Assembly (NCBI GenBank): GCA_963839515.1
Contig: CAWIVN010000015.1
Coordinates: 248,001 to 312,000 of the forward strand
Direction of reading: 5' to 3'
Length of the DNA stretch: 64,000 nucleotides
Source: Fredericiella sp963839515
GTDB lineage: Bacteria; Chloroflexota; Anaerolineae; Caldilineales; Caldilineaceae
Positions 38,930 through 46,240 of the stretch are shown here, piece after piece. The translations under genes and the position numbers were made by a program. The notes under the pieces are model-generated. The model did not search any database. It saw only the letters and a program-made list of their open reading frames with translations, and was not told where the DNA came from. Each line of letters opens with the position of its first letter. Position 1 is the stretch's first letter.

Positions 38930-40015
38930 TTACCCCCTCACCAGCTTCTCGCGTGCCTGGTCGATCAACACAGCCAGGATGATTACGACGCCGACGGCAA
39001 TAAACTGCCAGAACGGATTGATGTTGAGAATCACCAGGCCGTTGGCCAGTACGGCGATAATCAGCGACCCGATCAGTGTCCCGATCACCGTGCCGGCGCC
39101 GCCAAAGAGCGACGCTCCGCCGATGACGACCGCTGCCACCGTGTCGAGCAGCATCGCCTCCCCGGCATTGGCTGCGCCGTTGGTAAAGCGCATGTTGTAG
39201 ACCAGGCCGGCACAGGCCGCAAATGTCGCCGACAGCATGTAGATCATGGTCAGGCGCCGCTCGACTGGAATGCCGGCGCGCAGGGACGCTTCCTTGTTGC
39301 CGCCGATGGCATACGTATGCAGGCCAAAGCGCGAGCGCGAAAGCAGCAGGTGGGCCACGAGCAGCAGCACGAGCATAATGAGCATCACATAGGGAAAGAC
39401 GCCCACCACCTGGCGCATATCCGCCTGGACCAGTCCGGCCGGCTGCGTAAAGAACGACCAGCCCGCCTTGGGGTGAAAGTAGAGCAAATAGCCGTTGCCC
39501 AGGCGGCCAATGCCTTCGACACGCACCGGCACCGGCATGCCGCCCGAAAACAAAAAGCCCACGCCGCGTGCGATGCCAAACATACCCAGCGTGGCGATAA
39601 ACGGCGGCACGTTGAGCCGGGCAATCAGCAGACCGTTGACCAGGCCTGCTGCCCAGGCCGCCACGAGGCCCACTGCTGCTCCGGCCAAAACAACTAACCA
39701 CAGCGGCGTGTCAGGTGGAAAGCGGTTCATCGTCAACGCCGCCACTACCGACACCATGCCCATCACGTAGCCCGCCGATAGGTCGATGCCGCCGGAAATG
39801 ATGACGAAAGTCTGACCAAAGGCAATGATGGTGAGCAGGGCCATATTGGCCAGGATATTTTGCAGGTTAACAGGCGTGAAAAAGACCGGGCTGCCGATCG
39901 TAAAGACGATCACCAGAACCGCTAGGAACAGCCATGCCCATAGCGACCCGAGGATCTCGATCCAGGATCGCTTGGTGCTCGGTGCGTTAGATGCTGAGGT
40001 GGTAATAGTAGCCAT
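38930..40015 (-). CDS. Sugar ABC transporter permease (CUT2/ribose type)
   Basis: 361 aa, about ten hydrophobic segments, RbsC/FrcC family: QTFVIISGGIDLSAGYVMGMVSV and VNGLLIARLNVPPFIATLGMFGIARGV are signatures, with the EAA-like region GGNKEASLRAGIPVERRLTMIYML. It forms the membrane channel of the importer and follows the binding-protein gene after an intergenic hairpin, which is a usual way to lower its expression relative to the binding protein. Confidence 0.9.
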   Translation of the reverse strand: MATITTSASNAPSTKRSWIEILGSLWAWLFLAVLVIVFTIGSPVFFTPVNLQNILANMALLTIIAFGQTFVIISGGIDLSAGYVMGMVSVVAALTMNRFPPDTPLWLVVLAGAAVGLVAAWAAGLVNGLLIARLNVPPFIATLGMFGIARGVGFLFSGGMPVPVRVEGIGRLGNGYLLYFHPKAGWSFFTQPAGLVQADMRQVVGVFPYVMLIMLVLLLVAHLLLSRSRFGLHTYAIGGNKEASLRAGIPVERRLTMIYMLSATFAACAGLVYNMRFTNGAANAGEAMLLDTVAAVVIGGASLFGGAGTVIGTLIGSLIIAVLANGLVILNINPFWQFIAVGVVIILAVLIDQAREKLVRG

Positions 40016-40040
40016 TGGGAGGAATCTTTTGAATATGCAC

Positions 40041-40074
40041 CGTCCCCGGGACGTTTCTGTTCGTCCCGGGGACG
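40041..40074. promoter_or_regulatory. Stem-loop between binding-protein and permease genes
   Basis: CGTCCCCGGGACG and CGTCCCGGGGACG are perfect 13-base arms around an eight-base loop. It lies 41 bases after the binding-protein stop and before the permease start, where RNA stems commonly protect binding-protein mRNA. On the plus strand five T follow, so it also resembles a terminator for that strand, though no plus-strand gene is upstream. It shares GTCCCCGGGAC with the element at 2237. Confidence 0.6.
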
Positions 40075-40114
40075 TTTTTGCGGAAAAGAACTATTTACCT
40101 ACCAACCTGCCGCA

Positions 40115-41272
40115 TCATTCGGCGCTGTAGATCGCCTGCTGTGATTCTTCAGTGTCTACATTGTCGCGCGTAATGATAGTGTAGCCGGTCGGCCAGCGCT
40201 TGTCGATGCTGGCGGTGTCGCCCTTGGAGGCGGCCACGGCGTACTCGATGCACTTCTGGCCCATCTCATACGGGTGCTGGGCGATGACGATGTCCACCAC
40301 CTCGTTGCGTAGATCCTCGATGGCCACTTCAGGAGCATCAAACGCTGCCACCTTGACTGTGCCACTCAGACCGGCATTCTTGACGGCCTGCGAGGCGCCT
40401 TCAGCACTGAACAGGTTGGCCCCGAAGACGCCGCTCAGATCTGGTACGCGCTGCAGAAGGGCAGATGTCTGCTCGGCAGCCTTAGCTGGGCTGTCGTCGT
40501 TGTAGTCCACGCCCACCAACTCGACTGCGCCGTTGGTTGCCTCGATGGCTTCACGGCAGCCCTGCTCGCGCTGGTCGGTTGTAGATACACCCGGGCGGAC
40601 ATTCTGGATGTACATCTTGCCCGAGCCGCCAATAGCGTCGATAATCGCCTGGCAGGCTACCTTGCCACCTTCGACATTGTCCGACCCGATGTAGGAGAGT
40701 GGGAAGGTGATGTCGCCGGTGGTGTAATCACCACCGTTTTCACCGATGAATGTGTCGACCGAGATTATGTTGATGCCGGCGTCAGAGGCCGATCTCAACG
40801 GCTCGATGAAAGCCTGCTTGTCGGTAGCGGCGACACACAGCGTGTCAGGCGCCTGCGCGAGCACGGCGTCCAGGATCGGGCGCTGGAGCGTGGCGTCAAA
40901 CTGGGCAGGGCCGTCGGCGCTAAAATCGACGCCCAGCTCTTCGGCCTTGGCGCGTGCGCCCTTTTCCATGGTGACATAGAAGCCGTCGCCCTTGACGCCG
41001 TAAACCAGCGCCACCTTAACCGGGGCAGTTGCTTCTCCGGCAGCGACGGTAGCCGTCTCTTCAGTGGTAGCGGTAGCTTCGGCTGCTGCCGTTGCTTCTT
41101 CAGTTGCCGTCGCTTCAGTTGCCGTCGCTTCAGTTGCCGTCGCTTCGGCAGTGGCTGTTTCTGCCGTCGTAGCAGCGGGTGCTGCTGCCGGTGCTGCGCA
41201 GCCAGATAGCGCCAGCACGAGAATGGCCAGCACGCCGGCGAGGAGGTACATCTTGGGTTTGACTGTTCGCAT
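40115..41272 (-). CDS. Sugar-binding lipoprotein of an ABC importer
   Basis: 385 aa. Signal peptide ending in the lipobox LSGC (Cys25), a Thr/Ala/Glu-rich linker (about 25-85) built of EATATEAT-like repeats, then a periplasmic-binding-protein fold like RbsB/FrcB (VALVYGVKGDGFYVTMEKGARAKAEELG, VDTFIGENGG, IAQHPYEMGQKCIEYAV). It captures a sugar outside the cell. The linker-coding DNA contains three near-identical 15-base repeats. AGGAGA precedes the start. A strong LacI-operated promoter lies about 190 bases upstream. Confidence 0.9.
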   Translation of the reverse strand: MRTVKPKMYLLAGVLAILVLALSGCAAPAAAPAATTAETATAEATATEATATEATATEEATAAAEATATTEETATVAAGEATAPVKVALVYGVKGDGFYVTMEKGARAKAEELGVDFSADGPAQFDATLQRPILDAVLAQAPDTLCVAATDKQAFIEPLRSASDAGINIISVDTFIGENGGDYTTGDITFPLSYIGSDNVEGGKVACQAIIDAIGGSGKMYIQNVRPGVSTTDQREQGCREAIEATNGAVELVGVDYNDDSPAKAAEQTSALLQRVPDLSGVFGANLFSAEGASQAVKNAGLSGTVKVAAFDAPEVAIEDLRNEVVDIVIAQHPYEMGQKCIEYAVAASKGDTASIDKRWPTGYTIITRDNVDTEESQQAIYSAE

Positions 41273-41602
41273 AATGATTCGTCTCCTGATGCACTTCTGG
41301 GTTAGACAATTTTACAAAACTGCCATTGGGGTCCGGACGTGTGCACGCATTGGTACACGCCAGTCGCCGCCGACAGTATTTGTCGCTTGCATGACGCCTT
41401 CATATACGTTTCGAATCAGGCGAAACTGCTTACTGCAATGTCTTGTTGGGAACGAATTTACTGTAGCGCAACCGTTTGCGCTTGTCAAACCACACAGTGC
41501 CTGCCCAATTGCACAAATCCTGGCGCAGGCGTCCGGAGTTGTTCCAGATGGACGATGACCGCCATAGACGTCTGCTCTCAGGTCGAACGCTGTGGCGGGG
41601 AG
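41273..41602. other. Intergenic region with promoter and LacI-type operator
   Basis: 330 bases between the channel gene (stop 41603, minus) and the sugar-binding lipoprotein. It holds the promoter at 41460-41488 and a 5' leader of about 180 bases with no obvious gene or strong hairpin. Confidence 0.6.
41460..41488 (-). promoter_or_regulatory. Sugar-operon promoter with LacI-type operator in the spacer
   Basis: On the minus strand TTGACA (41488-41483) and TACAGT (41465-41460) are 17 bases apart. The 17-base spacer contains GCGCAAACGGTTGCGC (41481-41466), a palindrome with six-base arms, the centre-CG type used by the LacI/PurR/RbsR family. A repressor there would block polymerase. No LacI-family gene is in the window. 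Confidence 0.7.
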
Positions 41603-43561
41603 CTAACGGAAAAACAGCAACGCAACCACAGCAATCAGCAATAAATAGGACAGCGGATAGGCCCAGTCGAAGAAGCGGTCAATGCGATCGACGCGTTCGG
41701 TTTCACCCTTGGATTCCATCCGCTTCAATTGCACGTTGTACAACAGGACCAGTGTATTGACGATGAAGGTCACCGCCATGATTGCGTCAAGGAACGTGAC
41801 ATAGCCCAATCGCGGATAATTGCCGGCCAGGCTGAAGCTGAAGGCTATAAAGAGCAGGATGTTGGCAGCTGCGGCCTCGATGCGGCGGCTGTAATCTTTG
41901 AGAAAGAACGTAAACCACGAGATGAGGATGATGAGCAGGATAGGAACGAAGATCTGCAGCACGTAGTAATTCAGGTGACGCGGCGCCTCGAATGAGAACG
42001 TCATGCGCGACGTCGGCCGCTGCGCGCCCGCACTGTCGTTGACGGTGCTGGGCGCGATCTCGAGGTCTCCAACGATAAACTCGTCTTCGCCGTGGTCCGG
42101 GCTGATCGCGCTGTAGTCCGGCAGCGGCACTAGTTGGTACACGTTGTTGGGCAGAATCATGTCCACGTAGATGGGGAATTGCTGGACGTCGAAAGGATAT
42201 TTTTGGAAGTCGAAGTCCGCCTGAAAGGTGGTTGTAAAGCGCTCGGCATAACGGGCGCGTCCATCCGGCCATACGGCTACGGCACGGTTTTGCACCCAGC
42301 GATTTGCCTGTTGGTTGAAAAAGCTAAAGTCCGGCCAGCGGCTCTGCGCATCGGCCAAGAACCGGTCAAACTCCTTTTCGGTGTAGAGTTTCACACGGCA
42401 ATTGCAGCTGTCAGGACTGAACGCAAGATTCGCGTCCTGCCAGTCCATGCGCAGGCTCCCGATTACGGTGAAGTCTTCGCCGGATGAATCCACGTCGCTG
42501 ATGCGATCGATCTTGATTCCCACCTGCACCGGCGTAGGACTTTTCAAGCTCGGCGCTGCCGCTGCGTCTGCCTGCCCGCTCATCACTTGCGGCGTATTGA
42601 AGCCTACTACGGCACGAAACTCGCCGGCGGTCGGTAAGCCATCGAGGCCGGGGGCGCCTGTGATATCCACCGTGTAGCCACTTCCGCCCTCTGCCAGTGC
42701 ATGTTCAAGCACTGCCGTCGCTTGCTGACCACCCACATTGGCCGCCGCCTGGCCCTTGCCGCCAAAGTCGCGCACAACCGCTTGCGGCCGCAGACTGCCG
42801 CTTGTCGTTTCGACGAAGACCTGCAGTGTGTCGCCGGGATCGAAATCGACGAGTTCCAGGCTTGCCATTGGTTGTGTGGCAGATATTGTGCCGGTTATCT
42901 CCGACACGCGCTGCACCACGCCAAGTGCTTCGCGGTCAAGCACGGCAATGGCTTTGCCCGACTGCGTGACGCTCGCCTGCGCCTCGCCGGTCAACACTTG
43001 CGGGGTATTGATGCCCACTGTCAGGTTGTATTCGCCCGCTGTTATGCGGCCGAGCGCCGACAGCGACGCTCCCACGAGCAACTGGTAGTCGCCGCCGGCA
43101 GTGTCGGGGAATTCTAGCGCCGCCGCATAGCCCTGGCCGCTGTCGTCGTCCCAGACCAGGAAAGTGCGGTTGCGAAGCTCTTCCAAACCGGGGGCAACGT
43201 CGCCGCCGGCGGCAAGTAGTTGCTGCAGATCTTCCTGATACTGCGCTTGGACGGCAGCCAGATCCGCTGAGCCGTCAAGCAGTGCGACGAACGGATCGAG
43301 GTTGCCTGAGGTCGCGCGCATATAGACGTAAAGAACGTCGCCTGGTGCAAGATCGGCAAGGCGGTAGACGTGGATGCCGGCGCCGGGTTGGATACGACCG
43401 TCGATCTGTTGCACAGATGCCTGCGTTGTCTCGCCTTGCGCATTCACTGGGACGCGGTAGGCGCCAAACAGCACAACATGCATCAAGATCAACGCAGTGC
43501 CCAAAAGTCGCTTCTTGGTTGGCTGGGTGAGTGGTAACAAATTCGGTTTCAGGTGCGTCAC
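41603..43561 (-). CDS. Pentameric ligand-gated ion channel with duplicated N-terminal domains
   Basis: 652 aa. Signal peptide (about 18-42), two N-terminal modules (about 50-195 and 215-330), a Cys-loop-superfamily ligand-binding domain (340-525) and four helices M1-M4 (about 530-652). The channel family is shown by KYPFDVQQFPIYV in the loop, M2 RIEAAAANILLFIAFSFSLAG and the M2-M3 linker YPRLGYVTFLDAI, which aligns with the LPRLPYTTVID of GLIC. Both modules contain PGD-x-L-x-V...TSG-x-L-x-P and end GEYNLTVGINTPQVL or GEFRAVVGFNTPQVM, so they are an internal duplication. DeCLIC also has N-terminal domains. GTG start, weak ribosome site. The ligand is unknown. Confidence 0.85.
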   Translation of the reverse strand: MTHLKPNLLPLTQPTKKRLLGTALILMHVVLFGAYRVPVNAQGETTQASVQQIDGRIQPGAGIHVYRLADLAPGDVLYVYMRATSGNLDPFVALLDGSADLAAVQAQYQEDLQQLLAAGGDVAPGLEELRNRTFLVWDDDSGQGYAAALEFPDTAGGDYQLLVGASLSALGRITAGEYNLTVGINTPQVLTGEAQASVTQSGKAIAVLDREALGVVQRVSEITGTISATQPMASLELVDFDPGDTLQVFVETTSGSLRPQAVVRDFGGKGQAAANVGGQQATAVLEHALAEGGSGYTVDITGAPGLDGLPTAGEFRAVVGFNTPQVMSGQADAAAAPSLKSPTPVQVGIKIDRISDVDSSGEDFTVIGSLRMDWQDANLAFSPDSCNCRVKLYTEKEFDRFLADAQSRWPDFSFFNQQANRWVQNRAVAVWPDGRARYAERFTTTFQADFDFQKYPFDVQQFPIYVDMILPNNVYQLVPLPDYSAISPDHGEDEFIVGDLEIAPSTVNDSAGAQRPTSRMTFSFEAPRHLNYYVLQIFVPILLIILISWFTFFLKDYSRRIEAAAANILLFIAFSFSLAGNYPRLGYVTFLDAIMAVTFIVNTLVLLYNVQLKRMESKGETERVDRIDRFFDWAYPLSYLLLIAVVALLFFR

Positions 43562-43827
43562 AACTTTAAAGATAGCACGGTGGATACTGTTAGTCTATAG
43601 GAATAGCCCATTTTTGCGCCTTATTGCCCCTATCCCTACAGCGCGTGATCTCTCAAATTGCGGCCATAAGTAACCTAAGCTGATTGGCGCACTGGCTAGC
43701 CAGCAAGTTCGGGCGTTGCCCCCGATACCATCCTCATCTATACTGCCAGGGGCTCGGCGGAAGCGTTCCAACTGGACGCCGAGCTGCAGGACGCCACTGC
43801 CAGCGGCTACTAATTAGGAGAATGGAA
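43562..43827. other. Intergenic region with a possible gene remnant
   Basis: 266 bases between the divergent channel and maturase genes. From 43700 to the stop at 43811-43813 the plus strand encodes 37 residues (…GVAPDTILIYTARGSAEAF…) that look protein-like but are preceded by a stop codon. This may be a decayed gene end. Nothing else is evident. Confidence 0.3.
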
Positions 43828-45219
43828 ATGCAGGTACAGACGACGCCGACCCTTAGCGAAGCTTTATACACGAACGCCCCGCCGCGCTTTCACCTGTTGG
43901 TCAAGCCCAGTGGTTCGACATGCAACCTGGACTGTACCTACTGCTTCTTCCTGTCCAAGGAGGCGCTCTACCCCAACCAGAAGAGCCGCATGCCCGAGGC
44001 CACGCTGGAAGTGTACGTTCGCCAGCTGCTCGAATCTCACCGCACGCCGACAGTGACGGTTGCATGGCAGGGCGGCGAGCCGACGTTGATGGGGTTGGAC
44101 TTTTTTGCTCGCTCGGTGGAGTTTGTGGAGAAGCACCGCCGCCCCAACCAGCAGATCGAGTATACCTTCCAAACCAACGGCGTGCTCTTGGACGATGACT
44201 GGTGCGCCTTTCTCAAGCAGCACAACTTTCTGGTGGGCCTGAGTGTGGATGGGCCGCAGGAGATCCACGATACCTACCGCGTCAACAAGGGGGGACAGGG
44301 CACTTTCAAACAGGTGATGCGTGGGTGGGAGCACCTGCGCAAGCACAGGGTCGATTTCAATATCCTCTGTACGGTCAACGCCGCCAACCAGCATCATGGC
44401 CAGCAGGTGTATCGCTTCTTCCGTGACGAACTGCACGCCGAATGGATGCAGTTTATCCCCATCGTCGAGCGTGCCACGGCCGAGACGCTGCCGATCGCCA
44501 ACCTGGGCTGGAGTGAACGCCCGGGCGGCCAGCGCCTGCTCTATACCCAGACCGGCTCGCTGGTCACGGAGCGCTCGGTGGGAGGCGAGCAGTACGGCCG
44601 CTTCCTGGTGGATATCTATGAAGAGTGGATCCGCGGCGACGTGGGTAAGGTTTTTGTCCAGCTGTTTGACGTCACGCTGCACGCGTATTTTGGCGAGCAC
44701 CTGCTGTGTATCCATGCGCCCACGTGCGGCTATGGGCCGGCACTGGAACACAACGGCGACCTGTACACCTGCGACCATTTCGTCGAGCCGGCGTTTAAGC
44801 TGGGTAACATCCACGAGACGCATATGATCGAGCTGGTGTCCTCGCAGCAGATGCGCACATTTGGCGACAACAAGCGCGATCTGCTGACGAAGCAGTGCCA
44901 GGATTGCGACGTGCGCATGCTCTGTAACGGCGGTTGTCCTAAGGATCGCTTTATCGAGTCACGTGACGGGGAGCCCGGTCACAACTACCTCTGTGAGGGC
45001 CTATATCATTTCTTTAACCATGTGCGTCCGACTATGAACATCATGGCACAGCTGGTGCAGCGCCGCCAGTTCGCTGGGCGCGTAATGGAATGGGTGGCAG
45101 CCGAGGACAGCAGGCGTGGGCGCAACGATCCTTGCCCATGTGGCAGTGGCCGCAAATTTAAGCAATGCCACGGCCAGAACCCACAGTGGGCTAAGCAACT
45201 CCAGGCTCCTATAGCTTGA
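43828..45219 (+). CDS. Anaerobic sulfatase-maturating enzyme (radical SAM/SPASM) with SEC-C tail
   Basis: 463 aa. Cys32-x3-Cys36-x2-Cys39 (CNLDCTYCFF) binds the radical SAM cluster. WQGGEPTLMG, FQTNGVLL and LSVDGPQEIHDTYR are anSME signatures, and the SPASM clusters use CGYGPALEHNGDLYTCDHF and CQDCDVRMLCNGGCP. It oxidises Cys or Ser of sulfatases to formylglycine without oxygen. A C-terminal SEC-C zinc motif (DPCPCGSGRKFKQCHG) is appended. AGGAG lies seven bases before the ATG at 43828, better than the ATG at 43822. The target is probably the Cys-type arylsulfatase at 23577, although not adjacent. Confidence 0.9.
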   Translation: MQVQTTPTLSEALYTNAPPRFHLLVKPSGSTCNLDCTYCFFLSKEALYPNQKSRMPEATLEVYVRQLLESHRTPTVTVAWQGGEPTLMGLDFFARSVEFVEKHRRPNQQIEYTFQTNGVLLDDDWCAFLKQHNFLVGLSVDGPQEIHDTYRVNKGGQGTFKQVMRGWEHLRKHRVDFNILCTVNAANQHHGQQVYRFFRDELHAEWMQFIPIVERATAETLPIANLGWSERPGGQRLLYTQTGSLVTERSVGGEQYGRFLVDIYEEWIRGDVGKVFVQLFDVTLHAYFGEHLLCIHAPTCGYGPALEHNGDLYTCDHFVEPAFKLGNIHETHMIELVSSQQMRTFGDNKRDLLTKQCQDCDVRMLCNGGCPKDRFIESRDGEPGHNYLCEGLYHFFNHVRPTMNIMAQLVQRRQFAGRVMEWVAAEDSRRGRNDPCPCGSGRKFKQCHGQNPQWAKQLQAPIA

Positions 45220-45221
45220 CC

Positions 45222-45243
45222 TGCGCCGGCGTGCGCCGGCGCA
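45222..45243. terminator. Palindrome between convergent genes
   Basis: TGCGCCGGCG and CGCCGGCGCA are separated by two bases and placed exactly between the maturase stop (45219) and the convergent SDR stop (45247). A bidirectional terminator is likely, though it lacks U-runs. Confidence 0.5.
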
Positions 45244-45246
45244 CGG

Positions 45247-46119
45247 CTAGCGCTGCGCGGCGATAGACCGGATCTTCACGGCCGGATCGCTGGCTTGCGC
45301 GGCGGCGCGCATCCTAAACAGTCCACGCGTGCCCTCACGCACGGCGCCGCCCAGCATTTGCGCCGGCGTGAAGATGTTGTAGATTTCGCCCGTCTTGCCA
45401 TCCGTAGCGGCCGACGCGATCCATACCGCCTTGGCGGCGGGCACTTCGGCCGGCTTGGCCCACATGCGCACGATGGCTGGGAAGCGCTTGAGCCGATCCT
45501 CAGACCCTTCGATCACCTCGACGTCGGTCAGGAGATCGGTCAGTACCATGCCGGGGTTGAAGGCATAGACGCCGATACCGCTCGCGCCACTCTCTTTGGT
45601 CTCCTCGGCGAGCGCCATGGTAAATGAGCGCACCCACGCCTTGCTGGCGCTATAGGCGTTTTGCCACGGGACAGGACCTTTCCACCCGTGCCCCAGCAGG
45701 TTGATCAGCTTTCCGGAGCCCTGGTCCAAGAAGAGGCGCATGGCCGCGTGCGAACCGTAGTAGGTGCCCAGGATGTTAGTGTTCACCACCTGTTCGAAGG
45801 CAGCTGGCGCCAAGGCCATTGTGGGACCATAGGCACCCGCCGTGCCGGCATTGTTGACCCAGATGTCGATCTTGCCAAATGTGCGCACCGTATCCTCGGC
45901 AAGTGCTTCCACCTGTTCGTGACATCCAACGTCGACGCGGAACCCTGCCGCACGCTGCCCGCCCGCGCTGAGTTGGTTTGCTGCCTGCTCCACAGCCTCC
46001 GGTGAGCGTGCACCGATCACGACGGCTGCTCCCGCCGCGGCAAATGCTTGGGCGATCGCGTAGCCAAGGCCGCGCGAGCCGCCGGTCACTACGGCTACTT
46101 TGCCTGTCAGTTCAGGCAT
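45247..46119 (-). CDS. Short-chain dehydrogenase/reductase
   Basis: 290 aa, classical SDR. TGGSRGLGYAIAQAF (Gly-rich NAD(P) motif near 12), NNAG at about 90, catalytic Ser region then YSASKAWV (Tyr-x3-Lys). Asn and the rest of the catalytic set are recognisable. The substrate is unknown. AAGGAGAAC precedes the ATG at 46119; longer in-frame starts lie in the hairpin array and are unlikely. It follows uvrD on the minus strand across three hairpins. Confidence 0.85.
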   Translation of the reverse strand: MPELTGKVAVVTGGSRGLGYAIAQAFAAAGAAVVIGARSPEAVEQAANQLSAGGQRAAGFRVDVGCHEQVEALAEDTVRTFGKIDIWVNNAGTAGAYGPTMALAPAAFEQVVNTNILGTYYGSHAAMRLFLDQGSGKLINLLGHGWKGPVPWQNAYSASKAWVRSFTMALAEETKESGASGIGVYAFNPGMVLTDLLTDVEVIEGSEDRLKRFPAIVRMWAKPAEVPAAKAVWIASAATDGKTGEIYNIFTPAQMLGGAVREGTRGLFRMRAAAQASDPAVKIRSIAAQR

Positions 46120-46140
46120 CGTTGTTCTCCTTGCTAACTC

Positions 46141-46207
46141 GGGCACGAGGGCGTGCCCACCGACCCGCACGAAGGCGTGCGGGCTACACAACACGAAGGC
46201 GTGCGGG
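46141..46207. repeat. Three tandem hairpin units of CACGAAGGCGTG type
   Basis: Unit 1 is GGGCACG-AGGG-CGTGCCC (46141-46158), unit 2 CCCGCACG-AAGG-CGTGCGGG (46164-46183), unit 3 a shorter CACG-AAGG-CGTG (46192-46203, then CGGG). They share a GNRR-like AAGG/AGGG loop and lie between uvrD and the SDR gene. They look like a small repeat family or a stacked terminator. Confidence 0.55.
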
Positions 46208-46240
46208 ATAGGCGGGAAACAGGTTTGCCACCCCGCTGAC

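Noticed and set aside
41060..41160. 15-base tandem repeats as a VNTR or CRISPR-like array
   Set aside because: Three copies without spacers, in frame, encoding the flexible Thr/Ala/Glu linker of the binding lipoprotein.
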